This document shows positions 41,887 through 52,244 of a stretch of 64,000 bases of DNA, piece by piece; the stretch's first letter is position 1, and every line of letters starts with the position of its first letter. The translations under genes and the position numbers were made by a program. The stretch lies in assembly GCF_001425045.1 (NCBI RefSeq), contig NZ_LMDJ01000031.1, positions 529,232 to 593,231 of the forward strand. Direction: 5' to 3'. The DNA comes from Massilia sp. Root351 (lineage in GTDB: Bacteria > Pseudomonadota > Gammaproteobacteria > Burkholderiales > Burkholderiaceae_D). Under the pieces are notes generated by a model. It did no database searches. It was not told where the DNA came from and was given only the letters and a program-made list of their open reading frames with translations.

Positions 41887-42556
41887 TGAAGATTCGCGTA
41901 GGAACAGCGGGGGCCAGCGGCAGGGCGATTTTGGGTACCGGCGCGGATACCGGCAACGGCCGGTTGGCTGGGACGCGGCATGGGCGGCGCGCTTTCGCCG
42001 CTGGGGCGTGGCGCTCGGCAAGCTTGCGATCCGCTGCCTCTCCCGCTGGGTCAACGCGACCCGGCTGGCCTACCTGCCGGGCCACCAGCGCAATGTGCGC
42101 CAGTCGCGCCGCGTGCTGCGCACCGTGCGCGCGTTCAAGGAGCCGGGCGCGGCGGGCCGCACGCTGGCCTACCTGCGCGCGGTCGATCCGCTGGTGTTCG
42201 AAGAGGTGGTGCTGTCGGCGCTGGAAGACGCAGGCCTCTTGGTACTGCGCGGCACGCGCTATAGCGGCGACGGCGGCGTCGATGGCGCGGTGTGGCTGCC
42301 GGGGCAAGGGTGGCACGCGGTGCAGGCCAAGCGGTACCGGCATCACGTGTGCCTGGCGCACGTGCGCGCTTTTGGCGACGTCATCTCGAGCGGAAACTAC
42401 GATGGCGGGCTGTTCGTGCACACCGGTCGCAGCGGCGCGGCGTTGTATCCACAGATGGATGTTGCGCGGATCGGATTGCTGAGCGGGGACCGGTTGCTGC
42501 GCCTGGTGAGGCAGCGAATGCTCGATGACAGATCGCGCGGAATGAAGCCGCGATAG
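41879..42556 (+). CDS. Mrr-type restriction endonuclease-like protein (full copy)
   Basis: 225 residues. The C-terminal two-thirds is an Mrr_cat domain: DPLVFEEVVLSALEDAGL near residue 105, then GDGGVDGAVWLPG and HAVQAKRY, forming the D ... Q-x-K active site. The N terminus is basic. Translationally coupled to the integrase. Two shorter relatives lie at about 46.67 and 54.11 kb. Confidence 0.82.
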   Translation: MRDEDSRRNSGGQRQGDFGYRRGYRQRPVGWDAAWAARFRRWGVALGKLAIRCLSRWVNATRLAYLPGHQRNVRQSRRVLRTVRAFKEPGAAGRTLAYLRAVDPLVFEEVVLSALEDAGLLVLRGTRYSGDGGVDGAVWLPGQGWHAVQAKRYRHHVCLAHVRAFGDVISSGNYDGGLFVHTGRSGAALYPQMDVARIGLLSGDRLLRLVRQRMLDDRSRGMKPR

Positions 42557-42710
42557 CGTGTCAGGTGCATGAGGCGCGAAGGCAACGCTAGCCAGCCGGG
42601 CAGCAGCGTCTTGCGCGCAGACTGTAAGTCAATGAAGGGCGGGGGCGGCCTTCGCGCGTAAAACGTAGCCCTCGCAAACAATCGTTGTATTTGTGCTCAC
42701 TGTGATTTTT

Positions 42711-42743
42711 GGTGAGAATCTGACTTACTTTTAAGAGCAAACT
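42711..42743 (+). repeat. possible degenerate 5' module of the dispersed repeat
   Basis: GGTGAGAATCTGACTTACTT then TTAAGAGCAAACTG resembles the 5' module of the cargo-array repeat (GTGAGAATTCGTGAATTTTG ... GAGCAAACTG). The 3' hairpin module is absent; the IS begins 60 bases later. Confidence 0.35.
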
Positions 42744-42828
42744 GAATCGCCACGAGTTTGCTAGACACTTGCAAGCCGTTGGAAATACTGCCTTTGATCC
42801 GCTTGGGTCCACTAGACAGTTTTGAGGT

Positions 42829-43695
42829 TTAGTTTTCAGCGTTCAAACTGCTTTTTTTCGGCCCCAAATTGGCCATTCTCCGGGCGTAGTCCTGCGGTGT
42901 CAGCCCATTGAGAGACGCGTGAGGCCGACTCTCATTGTAGTCCAGTCGCCAGGCCTCGATGACCTGTTTTGCATCCGCCAAGGAAGTGAACCAGTGGGCG
43001 TTGAGGCATTCATCGCGCAACGACCCGTTGAACGATTCGATGAAGCTGTTGTCGGTCGGTTTGCCAGGGCGGCTGAAGTCGATCTTGCACTTGTTATGGT
43101 AGGCCCACAGGTCCAGCAAATGGCCAGAGAACTCGCTACCGTTGTCCACCCGTAGGTATGCTGGCGCAGCGCGATGCGCCACGAGCCGATTCAACGCTGC
43201 CACCACGTGTTCCCCGCGCAGACCCGCGCCCACCTCGATGGCCAAGGCTTCCCGGGTATAAATATCGAGGATGGTGAGCATGCGGAATTTGCTGCCATCG
43301 GCTAATTGGTCCGCCACGAAATCCATACACCAGGCGTGATTGGGATGGGTCACCGCGGGCCGCTGCTCGCGCGTGACGGCCATCTTGCGCCGCTTGTTGC
43401 GCCAGGCCCGCAACTGCAACTGTTCCAGACAATACCAACGATAGGTCTGGTTGACGCCCAGCTGCCAGCCTTCTCGCTTGAGCAGGATGTGCAGGCGCCG
43501 ATAGCCCCAGCGGGTACGGACCTGGGCCAGCTCCTTCAGGCGCTGGCGCAACGCCAGCTTGGGATCTTTTCGGCTGTGCAGGTACTGTGTGCTGCGCACT
43601 TGCCGTATCAGCTTGCAGGCCCGCGCCAATGCCAGCCCGTAGTGGTCCATGATGTAGCGGACCACCTCACGCTTCAGCGCGGGCCGCCCCACTTT
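42829..43695 (-). CDS. IS3-family transposase OrfB
   Basis: The DDE integrase-core part of the transposase, made as an OrfAB fusion by a -1 slip at A6G (43693-43698). Catalytic residues: D in HAWCMDFVADQ, D in LRVDNGSEFSG, E in FIESFNGSLRDECLN. The HTH_21-like part (YIMDHYGLALARACKLI) is intact. No stop inside, so the element could be active. Confidence 0.92.
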   Translation of the reverse strand, partial: KVGRPALKREVVRYIMDHYGLALARACKLIRQVRSTQYLHSRKDPKLALRQRLKELAQVRTRWGYRRLHILLKREGWQLGVNQTYRWYCLEQLQLRAWRNKRRKMAVTREQRPAVTHPNHAWCMDFVADQLADGSKFRMLTILDIYTREALAIEVGAGLRGEHVVAALNRLVAHRAAPAYLRVDNGSEFSGHLLDLWAYHNKCKIDFSRPGKPTDNSFIESFNGSLRDECLNAHWFTSLADAKQVIEAWRLDYNESRPHASLNGLTPQDYARRMANLGPKKSSLNAEN

Positions 43696-43952
43696 TTTGC
43701 GGCCACGTCTTGCAGAATCGCTTTGTCCAGACTGAGCTCGGCCACCAGCTTTTTCAGTCGCGCGTTCTCGTCTTGCAGTTGCTTGAGTTCCTTGACCTGC
43801 TCCGACTGCATGCCGCTGTACTGCTTTTTCCAGCGATAAAACGTCTGCTCCGATATGCCCAGTTGGCGCACGATGTCGCCCACCGCCATCCCCAGTTCCG
43901 CCTGCTTCAATACAGCAACGATCTGTTCCACAGAATAATGTTTCCGTTTCAT
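43674..43952 (-). CDS. IS3-family transposase OrfA
   Basis: A 92-residue helix-turn-helix protein (VGDIVRQLGISEQTFYRWKK) with a C-terminal leucine-zipper helix (LQDENARLKKLVAELSLDKA). This pattern is that of the IS407 group. It ends just after the A6G slippery site that leads into OrfB. Confidence 0.92.
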   Translation of the reverse strand: MKRKHYSVEQIVAVLKQAELGMAVGDIVRQLGISEQTFYRWKKQYSGMQSEQVKELKQLQDENARLKKLVAELSLDKAILQDVAAKKWGGPR

Positions 43953-44020
43953 GGCGCACCTCCTGTCGTTAGGATAAATCGCGCCGAAAAATTCACATCA
44001 CTTTCTGTCTAATTTTTCCA

Positions 44021-45533
44021 CAGCAGATCACTCCTTGCCACGGTGATGGATGACCTGCATGTCTTCAGATGGACTAACGTGCCTATCGGGACGTATACGG
44101 TGACTGCGGTTGCGACCGACAACCGGGGAGCGACGGTCACTTCGGCGCCGTGGACCGTCCGCGTGGCGGCAAATGTTCCGCCGAACATTAGCATTGCGTC
44201 GCCCGTAAACAATGTTCCGGTGGTCGTGTCTGGCAACGCGGGCACCGTGGTGTTGAAGGCCGATACCAGCGACGAAGTCGGTCACGTCAACCAGGTTCAG
44301 TACTACAGCAATGGCGTACTTCTCTACAAGAGCTTTACCAGGGGGTCTTGGCTCGTCAATTGGAACAATGCGCCGGTTGGCACCTATACGATCACAGCCA
44401 AGGCGATTGACCATAATGGGGCATCGACCATGTCGGCGCCAGTGACGTTGATCGTTACGAGCAATGCGCCGCCAACTGTCTCGATGACGGCAACGCCGAC
44501 CGTTGCGACGGCCCCAGGAACGATTGCCTTGAGCGCCGTCGCGAGCGACAGCGATGGCAGCGTTTCCAAGGTAGAGTTCTTCAACGGCACAGCCTTGCTG
44601 GCGACGGTGATCCAGGCGCCGTTCGCCTACACGTGGTCGAACGTGGCTGCTGGCAGCTATAGCCTTACCGCGCGCGCCACCGATAACGTGGGCAGTGCGA
44701 CGACGACGCAGCCAAGCGTCGTCACGATTGCAACCGGTGCTCCGCAGCTCTACTATGTGTATGCAGACCAGGTCAACACTGCACGTGAAGTTACGAACTC
44801 GGCTGGTGTGCCTGTGTGGCGCGCCGATACTGATGAACCGTTCGGTGCGAATATGCCAAATGAGAATCCATCGGGCCTGGGCACGTTTTCCTATAATCTG
44901 CGTTTCCCAGGTCAGTATTATGACCAAGAGAGCAACCTCTACTACAATTACTTTAGAGACTACGATCCGCAGATAGGGCGGTACATCGAAAGCGATCCAA
45001 TAGGTCTGCGCGGTGGAATTAATACCTATAGCTATGTTGAAGGCAATCCTCTTAGAAGGAGTGACCGTTTTGGTCTATTTGGTCCCGCCGAGCATCGTTG
45101 GATTACAGCGGAAGCTATGAATAGTGCGGAGAAGTGTAAGGATGGCCCATCTCTTCCGAATGATCTCCCCAGTTTGGTTTCTGGCGTTGATCGTTGGCCT
45201 CATAGCCAAGAGCCAGAAAATTCCTATTGGCATGCCATGAGCGATGGCACCAGCGACCAAACACCGCAACAGGCAGAAGATTTATACAGCAACTATGTGA
45301 ACGAAAATATCGCATCTGGTACACCAGAAGGCCTTGCCAGAGCTTTACATGCGGTACAAGATAGTGCAGCATCCGGCCACAGAGGATTTCAACCTTGGGC
45401 TGGTGGAATCCCTAGCCCCCGTCATCTAAGAGGGGATGTACTACCATCCTTGTCGTCACTTGACCTAGCAATTAAGAAGTCGAAAGATGTTATTGATCGT
45501 TATAATGAGCGATGCGGTTGCAAGAAAAGGTGA
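44021..45533 (+). pseudogene. RHS-type polymorphic toxin, 5' part removed by the IS
   Basis: The frame is already coding at the IS edge (SLLATV... matches the inside of a later repeat, ALLATV), so the original 5' part is missing. What remains: about 2.5 bacterial Ig-like domains (repeated ATDN-G and APPTVSMTATP motifs), then the RHS core signature YYNYFRDYDPQIGRYIESDP with GLRGGINTYSYVEGNP and DRFGL. The C-terminal toxin domain has EHRWITAEAM, WPHSQEPENSYWHAMSDG and ALHAVQDSAASGHRGF. The spaced His/Asp residues resemble zinc phospholipase C-like folds. An internal GTG/ATG at 44043 could still start translation, but no signal sequence remains. Confidence 0.8.
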
Positions 45534-45540
45534 GGTGTAT

Positions 45541-45972
45541 ATGCGTGTCCGACTTATATCAACAGCCGTTCTTCTTCTTCTCCTTGGGTGCGGCTTTTCT
45601 ACCTTGGTTCTGGCGTTTGGGGATTGTCAAAAATTACCTTCAAGCCGGGCGGCAGTTATTGAGGATCACGGCTATTTTTTCTTTATATATCCGCGAACGA
45701 TAAGTACTAATTTTAGTGGTTGTCAGACTATGTGGGACGAAAACGGAAAGCAACTATTTGTGCTAACCTTCAAGCAAGGAAATTTGATTAGTTATGAATC
45801 AAACGATCCGTCAGGAAGGGAGGAAAATCAAACTTGTTTGTATAAGCATGGAAAGCTCGCGCAACATGGTTCAACTGATTGCCCCGACTATGGCGATGTA
45901 AAAAAGGGACTTCGATCATTACCACAAAGCGATGAGCCGATTGTTCCAGCAGAGAGGGACCCTCGCAAGTAG
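45541..45972 (+). CDS. putative immunity protein of the RHS toxin
   Basis: A 143-residue exported protein, seven bases after the toxin stop, with GAGGT before the ATG. The N terminus is a hydrophobic signal (TAVLLLLLGCGFSTLVLA; LLLGC could be a lipobox). The mature part has four cysteines and beta character. Position directly after a C-terminal toxin domain is the main reason for the call. Low GC supports a joint origin with the toxin tip. Confidence 0.55.
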   Translation: MRVRLISTAVLLLLLGCGFSTLVLAFGDCQKLPSSRAAVIEDHGYFFFIYPRTISTNFSGCQTMWDENGKQLFVLTFKQGNLISYESNDPSGREENQTCLYKHGKLAQHGSTDCPDYGDVKKGLRSLPQSDEPIVPAERDPRK

Positions 45973-46103
45973 AGAATAAGTCCCGTAGGTTCGGCTAGTG
46001 TTTCTGAATTGGTGAGTTCGCCCTTCACTTGTGGGTGCGATCCAGAAGATCAAAGATGGATCCATAGGGGTATAGAATATTGCCAATGCATCGGATAAAA
46101 AAG

Positions 46104-46481
46104 ATGAAATTCCAATTTCGAATGGTTTCTATCTTATGCATCGCGATCCCCGCAATCTCTGGGTGTTGGGGCAGTGATTGTAGTAATCTTGTTATCAAAG
46201 AGAGCGCCTCGCCGGATGGAAAAAGGGCTGCGGTTGTTTTCTCGCGAGATTGTGGAGCTACAACCGATAGTGTGCAGGCGGTTGAAATTCATGAGGCCGG
46301 TACAGTGTTTTCTGCGAACGACCCAAGTAAATACATTTTTACAATGCGTGGTGAGCACAAGATTGATATTCAGTGGCTCGCGAGCGACCATCTCAAGATT
46401 GACAGGCCACGAAATCGCGATGATATTTTTTACGAGAAGAAGGAATGGAAAGGTATAAGTATTACCTATACACCGGAATAG
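46104..46481 (+). CDS. lipoprotein, DUF5412-like, possible second immunity protein
   Basis: A 125-residue lipoprotein with lipobox AISGC about residue 21. The mature part SPDGKRAAVVFSRDCGATT followed by late IDIQWLASDHLKI resembles the DUF5412 family. Earlier in-frame starts exist at 46080-46086. It lies 130 bases after the first putative immunity gene and has the same low GC, so it could be a relic immunity gene for another toxin tip. Confidence 0.6.
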   Translation: MKFQFRMVSILCIAIPAISGCWGSDCSNLVIKESASPDGKRAAVVFSRDCGATTDSVQAVEIHEAGTVFSANDPSKYIFTMRGEHKIDIQWLASDHLKIDRPRNRDDIFYEKKEWKGISITYTPE

Positions 46482-46671
46482 CGCTTCGCGGGCCGTCCTC
46501 CGTGATATTGATTATTCGCTTCGGAACCGGTTTACCAGCAGCCCTCTGGGAATGCGCCACGCCCCGTACATCATGCGGCACCACCCCCTCGAAAACTATC
46601 AGACTCAGCAAACCAAATGAACTGAACCGCGCGACCTGCTGGTAGCGTTTTCTGGCACGGTGGCATGGAGG

Positions 46672-47065
46672 AGTAGCGGGCAAAGTCGCCGGCAGCTTGG
46701 CCTACCTACGCGCGGTCGACCCGCTGGTGTTCGAGGAAGTGATGTCGGCGCTGGAAGACGCGGGCCTGCTGGTGCTGCGCGGCACGCGCTACAGCGGCGA
46801 CGGCGGCGTCGATGGCGTGGTGTGGTTGCCAAGGCGCGGGTGGCGCGTGGTGCAGGCTAAGCGCTACCGGCACCACGTATGCCTGGCGCACGTGTGCGCG
46901 TTTGGGAACGTCATCTCGAGCGGAAACTACGATGGCAGGCTGTTCGTGCGCACCAGTCGCAGCGGGCCGGTGTTGTATCCGCAAATGGATGTCGCGCGTA
47001 TCGGGCTGCTGAGCGGGGACCGGTTGCTGCGGCTGATGCGGGAACGGGATCTTGACGACCGATAA
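46672..47065 (+). pseudogene. 5'-truncated Mrr-type nuclease copy
   Basis: Very close in sequence to the C-terminal two-thirds of the 41879-42556 gene, beginning at its LAYLRAVDPLVFEE region and running to near its end (GLLSGDRLLRL). The catalytic D-G-G-V-D-G and V-Q-A-K residues are present but the N-terminal third and start codon are gone; only a TTG at 46697 is available. One residue is missing after FEEV compared with the full copy. Confidence 0.75.
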
Positions 47066-47084
47066 CATCGGGCAATTAGGTGAA

Positions 47085-47444
47085 CTATTTGAGCTTCCCA
47101 ACCCGCATGAGTTCATGTTCTACTGCGCGCGAATCTTCGAACCGCGCGCTGTCATAGATCACGTAGAAGGAAGGAAACCCGTCGCCGACATCGATGGCGC
47201 AGGCAGTTACCTTCAAACTGGTGTACTGCGCCGGATGGTGTCTTTCGAAGATGCGTTGGTAGCGCTCTTCGGTCAGGCTGTTGTGGACGGGGCGGTTCAA
47301 ATGAGGCTCGTCGTCTTCGGTGACGTAGCCACATTTCTTCAATCGGTCGTGCAGTACGGCGAATGCCGCGGGGTCATCGATAAAGCGTGTCGTGAAATGG
47401 TCGGTCATGATCGGTAAGTTGTCCGGGAGTTCGATGTCGGCCAT
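47085..47444 (-). CDS. hypothetical protein
   Basis: A 119-residue soluble protein, coding-like but unrecognised (DDPAAFAVLHDRLKKCGYVT, then IDVGDGFPSFYVIYDS). ATGs at 47444 and 47408 are both possible, and neither has a strong ribosome-binding site. It is convergent with the truncated Mrr copy. Confidence 0.6.
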   Translation of the reverse strand: MADIELPDNLPIMTDHFTTRFIDDPAAFAVLHDRLKKCGYVTEDDEPHLNRPVHNSLTEERYQRIFERHHPAQYTSLKVTACAIDVGDGFPSFYVIYDSARFEDSRAVEHELMRVGKLK

Positions 47445-47702
47445 ATTTCGAGAGCCGGCCGCAGATTATATTGCAACGAAGCGTCGATTGGGCAAGGGCG
47501 CCTCTTCCGCTGGCAGAAGCGTATGCCTCGGACGTAACCGCCCTCACAGAAGCCGTCGGGGACTACTTTGGCTGCCGAGCGCACGTGTAAAAGGCGCCTC
47601 TTGATCTGGACGAGACAGATCACGCAGTCGATTGGCATTTTGAAGGCTCGGGGGTATTTAGTAGACTTGTGGCGATTCATACAGCCCCATCGCGCTTGAT
47701 AG
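47445..47702. other. intergenic stretch with no visible feature
   Basis: Short overlapping frames only; no ribosome-binding site, repeat or hairpin stands out. Confidence 0.5.
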
Positions 47703-47947
47703 TCAGCCTGCCTCGCGTTGCGGCGCGACGAATGCAACACACTCTTCGAACGAACGCAAATCCATGTCGACGGCGGAGCGGGTGGCGGGCGCCGGCCCCG
47801 CCAGTTCATCGGCCGGTAGGTGGATGGCCGCCAGCAGGGCTTGCGGCAGCAGCGCGCGCAGTTCGGCGACGGCTTGCCCCCAGGCCTCCAGATCCTCCGG
47901 CAGCGGGCTGGGAATAAACACCGTGGATATCAGCCCGGCCTTGCCAG
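47703..47947 (-). pseudogene. 3' fragment of an unrelated gene
   Basis: On the minus strand the frame reads coherent protein to its stop at 47703: GLISTVFIPSPLPEDLEAWG, then ALLPQALLAAIHLPADEL and SFEECVAFVAPQ. It is cut off at about 47950, where the plus-strand RND coding sequence begins abruptly. The family is not recognised. Only about 80 C-terminal residues remain. Confidence 0.6.
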
Positions 47948-47951
47948 GGTC

Positions 47952-50693
47952 ATGCTCGTGCCGGAGGTGTGGTACCAGGTGCGCAAGAAACTGGCCGACA
48001 TCAACCACACCCTGCCGCAGGGCGTGCAGGGGCCGTTCTTCAACGATGAATTCGGCGACACCTTCGGCAATATGTACGCCCTCACCGGCGACGGCTTCGG
48101 CTACGCCGACCTGCGCAAGATGGCCGACGCGGCGCGCAATGAGTTCCTGCGCGTGGGCGACGTCAACAAGGTGGACCTGGTGGGCAAGCAGGAGGAGAAG
48201 ATCTTCATCGAAATGTCGACCGCAAAACTGGCCTCGCTGGGCGTGGACCCGGCGCTGATCGCCACCATCCTGGCGCAGGCCAACACGGTGGCCGCGGCCG
48301 GCACCGTGCAGACGGCCGCCGAGCAGGTGCGCCTGACCGTGAGCGGCGAATTCGACTCGGTGGAAGGCATCCGCGCCATCGGCATCCGCGCCGGGCAGCG
48401 CACCTTCCGCTTGGGCGACATCGCCGAGGTGCGGCGCGGCTTCGCCGAGCCGGCGGTCATGCGCATGCGCTTCAATGGCCAGCCCGCGCTGGGCCTGGCG
48501 GTCAGCATGCGCAAGGGCGGCGACGTGATCCGCCTGGGTCGGCAGCTGGACGAAACGGTCAAACGCATCCAGGCCAGCCTGCCGGTCGGTGTGCAGATCC
48601 ACGCCGTGAGCGACCAGCCGCGCGTGGTGGCGCACTCGGTGCATGAGTTCAAAAAGAGCCTGGCCGAAGCGGTGGCCATCGTGCTGGCGGTGAGCTTCTT
48701 CTCGCTCGGCGTGCGCAGCGGCCTGGTGGTGGCGCTGTGCATCCCGCTGGTGCTGGGCATGACCTTCCTCGCCATGTGGATCCTGGGCATCGACCTGCAG
48801 CGCATCTCCTTGGGCGCGCTGATCATCGCCCTGGGCCTGCTGGTGGACGACGCCATCATCGCGGTGGAAATGATGGCCCTCAAGCTGGAGCAGGGCTGGG
48901 ACAAGACGCGCGCGGCCACCTATGCCTACACGGCCACCGCCTTCCCCATGCTGACCGGCACCCTGATTACGGCCGCCGGCTTCCTGCCGGTGGGCTTCGC
49001 CAAATCCGGCACCGGCGAGTACGTGTATTCGCTGTTCCAGGTGGTGGGCATCGCGCTGATCCTGTCGTGGGTGGTGGCGGTGCTGTTCACCCCCTACATC
49101 GGCTTCAAGCTGCTCAAGGAAGAGCCGCATGCCCACCACGACGAGAACGCCGTCTACCAGCGCGGCTTCTACCTCAAGTTCCGCAAGGTGGTGGACTGGT
49201 GTCTGCGCCGCCGCGGCTGGGTGATCGCCGCCACGCTGGCCGCTTTCGTCGGCTCGCTGCTGCTGTTCAAGGCGGTGCCGCAGCAGTTCTTCCCGTCCTC
49301 CGACCGTCCCGAACTGATGGTGGACCTGTGGATGCCCAAGGCCTCCACTTTCGAGGCCAGCGAGAACGAAGTGCGCGAACTGGAACGCCAGCTCAAGGCC
49401 GACCCGGACATCGAGGCCGTCACCAGCTTCATCGGCGAGGGCGCGCCGCGCTTCTACTTGCCGCTGGACGTGCAGACGCCCAACCTGAACCTGGGCGAGA
49501 TGATGGTGATGACCAAGGGCGGCGAGGCGCGCGAGCGCGTCGTGGCCAAGCTGCGCAAGCTGCTCGACGAGCGCTTCGCCAATGTGCGCGGCCGTGTCAA
49601 CCGGCTCGAGAACGGCCCGCCGGTCGGTTATCCGGTGCAGTTCCGCGTGTACGGCAACGACCCGGCCAAGGTGCGCGAGATCGCCACCAGGGTAAGCGCC
49701 GTCGTGCGCAGCGAGCCGCACGTGCGCGCCGTCAACGAGGACTGGGCCGAGCGCGTCAAGCGCGTGCGGGTGGACGTGGACCAGGACAAGGCCCGCGCGC
49801 TTGGCGTGAGTTCGGTGGAGATCAAGGCCGCGCTGCAGGCGTCGCTGTCGGGCACGCCGGTCACCCAGTACCGCGAAGACGACCAGTCGATCGCCGTGAT
49901 GGCGCGCCTGGTGGCTGCCGAGCGCACCGACCTGAACAACCTGAAGGACGCCAAGATCTATCTGCGCGATGGCAAATTCGTGCCGGTGTCGCAGGTGGCG
50001 CGCCTGGCGCTGGACAGCGAGGAAAGCGAAATGTGGCGCCGCAACCGCATCCCGACCCTGACGGTGCGCGCCGACATCGCCGGCGCCCAGGCGCCGGACG
50101 TCACCAACGCCATCTGGCCCAAGCTGGAGGCGCTGAACAAGGAGCTGCCGATGGGCTACGGCATCGAGGCCGGCGGCGCGCTCGAGTCCAGCGCCAAGGC
50201 CCAGGCCTCGGTGTTCGCCGTGATGCCGGTCACCGTCATTGTAGTGCTGGTGCTGCTGATGCTGCAGCTGCAGGATATGAAGAAGATGGCGCTGGTGCTG
50301 CTGACCGCGCCGCTCGGCCTGATCGGCGTGGCGCTGGTGATGGCCGCCTTCCAGATCCCGTTCGGCTTCGTGGCCATGCTGGGCGTGATCGCGCTGGCCG
50401 GCATGATCATCCGCAATTCGGTGATCCTGGTGGTGCAGATCGACGAGGACGTATCCAACGGCACGCCGCTGTGGGACGCCATTGTGGAATCGGCGGTGCG
50501 CCGCCTGCGTCCCATAGTGCTGACCGCGCTGGCGGCCATCCTGGCCATGGTGCCGCTGACCCATTCGGTGTTCTGGGGGCCGATGGCCTGGGCCATCATG
50601 GGCGGCCTGGCCGTGGCAACCCTGTTTACCTTGTTTTTCCTGCCAGCCCTGTATGCGGCGTGCTATCGCGCCCAGCGTCCGGCTGCAGCTTGA
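47952..50693 (+). pseudogene. RND efflux permease, N-terminal end missing
   Basis: A tripartite-pump inner-membrane transporter (AcrB superfamily, TriC/VexH-like). Homology begins abruptly at PEVWYQVRKKLADINHTLP, which in full-length members lies about 110 residues in; the first membrane helix and part of the porter domain are absent. The remaining 910 residues have no stop: membrane helices around residues 240-400 and 770-900, and LGLLVDDAIIAVEMM in helix 4. No membrane-fusion protein gene is upstream. Probably non-functional. Confidence 0.85.
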
Positions 50694-50703
50694 GGAGTAT
50701 GAA

Positions 50704-52137
50704 ATGAAGATGACATTGAAAACCCTGCCTGCGGCCCTGGGCCTCGCCCGCAGCCTTGGCCTGCTGCTGGCGCTGCATGGCGGCGCGGTGCACGGCATGG
50801 GCATGGACGTGGCCGAGGCCTACCGCCAGGCCTTGCGCAACGACCCGGCCAGCCTGGCCGACGAACAGTCCCTGGCGGCGGGGCGCGAGAAATCGGTGCA
50901 GGGCGACGCCTTGCTGCGCCCGCGCGTCAACCTGCAACTGGGCGTAAACCGGCTGCACAACCGCCAGAGCGGCGATTCGTCCGCGCTGGCTGCGCTGCCG
51001 GGGGCCGGATCGGGCGCCGGCAGCGGCAGCCTGGACGGTCTCGGCAGCCTCGGTCGCGGCGGCAGCAGCACTGGCACCACGGCCCAGGCCAGCGTACAGC
51101 TGGTGCAGCCGGTGTACGACCTGGGCGCCAGGGCCAGCCGGCGCCAGCTGCACGAACAGACCACACTGGCGCAGACCCAGTTCACTGCCGCGCGCCAGCA
51201 ACTGGCGCTGCGGGTGGCGCAAGCCTACTTCGGCGTACTGGTGGCCGAGGAAACCGTGCGCGTGGTGCAGGCCGAGCTGGCCGCCGTGCGCCAGCAGCGC
51301 GAGCGCGCCCAGGCCCGCTTCGACGTTGGCCAGGACCGTATCACTGACGTGCAGGAAGCGCAGGCGCGGCTGGACGCGGTCACCACCCGCGAAGTGTCGG
51401 CCCAGTCGGTGCTGGAGCTGCGCCGCGCGCAGTTCCGCGAAACCACGGGCACGCCGCCCAACCAGCTGGCGCCGCTGGCCGCGCGCTTCGTGCCGCGTCC
51501 GCCGCAGCCGGCCGCGCTGGCCGACTGGCAGGCGCGCGGCGCCGGCGGCAGCACGCTGGTGCTGGCGCGCCAGTCCGAACAGGCCATCGCCAACGCCGAG
51601 CTGTCCAGGCACAGCCTGGCCGGCCGTCCGACGCTGGACCTGGTGGCCAGCTATGGCGCCAAACAGCAGCGCGGCGGGCTCTCGCCGCTGGTGGCGCCGG
51701 ACGGCGACCGTACCGCTTCGGTGGGCCTGATGCTGAACGTGCCGCTGTATGCCGGCGGCGCGCTCGACTCGCACCAGCGCGAGGCGGTGGCCCGCTTCGG
51801 CCAGGCCGAGCTGCAACTGGCGGCGGCGCAGCGCGACGTGCGCCTGCAGGTGCAGGAAGGCTACCTGGCCGTGACCACGGGGGTATCGCGCGTGGCGGCC
51901 CAGGAGCAGGCGCTGGCCTCGGCGCGCAGCGCGCTGGACGCCACCACGCGCGGCCGCGACGTCGGCACCCGCACCGCGCTGGACGTGCTGGACGCCCAGC
52001 AGCGCCTGTTCTCGGCCGAGCTGGACCTGGTGCAGGGCAGGGCCGACTACCTGCTGGGCCGCTTGCGCCTGGCGCAAGCAGTGGGCGAACTGGACGAAGA
52101 CACCCTGCGCGGCCTCGGCCCTTGGCTGGAGCGCTAA
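50704..52137 (+). CDS. TolC-family outer-membrane efflux protein
   Basis: A 477-residue outer-membrane channel. GAGGAG is six bases before the ATG at 50704, ten bases after the RND stop. It has an N-terminal signal (SLGLLLALHGGAVHGMG), then paired OEP domains: AYRQALRNDPASLADEQ, and later LRLAQAVGELDEDTLRGLG. Typical TolC length. It belongs to the pump operon whose permease is truncated. Confidence 0.92.
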   Translation: MKMTLKTLPAALGLARSLGLLLALHGGAVHGMGMDVAEAYRQALRNDPASLADEQSLAAGREKSVQGDALLRPRVNLQLGVNRLHNRQSGDSSALAALPGAGSGAGSGSLDGLGSLGRGGSSTGTTAQASVQLVQPVYDLGARASRRQLHEQTTLAQTQFTAARQQLALRVAQAYFGVLVAEETVRVVQAELAAVRQQRERAQARFDVGQDRITDVQEAQARLDAVTTREVSAQSVLELRRAQFRETTGTPPNQLAPLAARFVPRPPQPAALADWQARGAGGSTLVLARQSEQAIANAELSRHSLAGRPTLDLVASYGAKQQRGGLSPLVAPDGDRTASVGLMLNVPLYAGGALDSHQREAVARFGQAELQLAAAQRDVRLQVQEGYLAVTTGVSRVAAQEQALASARSALDATTRGRDVGTRTALDVLDAQQRLFSAELDLVQGRADYLLGRLRLAQAVGELDEDTLRGLGPWLER

Positions 52138-52244
52138 AGCTCGTCCGCGGCGGCGCGGACATCGGCATTACTGGCGTCAGCCCGCAGCATCCGCCGGCGG
52201 CTGCGCCCACCGATCAAGGCGGTTTAGGAAGCAGGAGGCATCAC

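Larger units (their letters stand above)
42804..44020 (-). mobile_element. IS3-family insertion sequence (IS407-like group)
   Basis: A 1.2-kb element with orfA and orfB on the minus strand. Ends are 16-base imperfect inverted repeats both beginning TGG and ending TAGACAG (TGGGTCCACTAGACAG at the left, TGGAAAAATTAGACAG inward from the right). The flanks (CGCT and CAGC) do not form an exact target duplication, suggesting a deletion or rearrangement next to it. Confidence 0.88.

Noticed and set aside
42800..44024. Target-site duplication for the IS3 element
   Set aside because: Flanks CGCT and CAGC do not match, so no duplication is claimed.
47703..50804. 1033-residue minus-strand ORF opposite the RND gene
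   Set aside because: Histidine- and glutamine-rich antisense shadow of the RND permease; only its last 80 residues (47703-47947) are real coding sequence, kept as a gene fragment.
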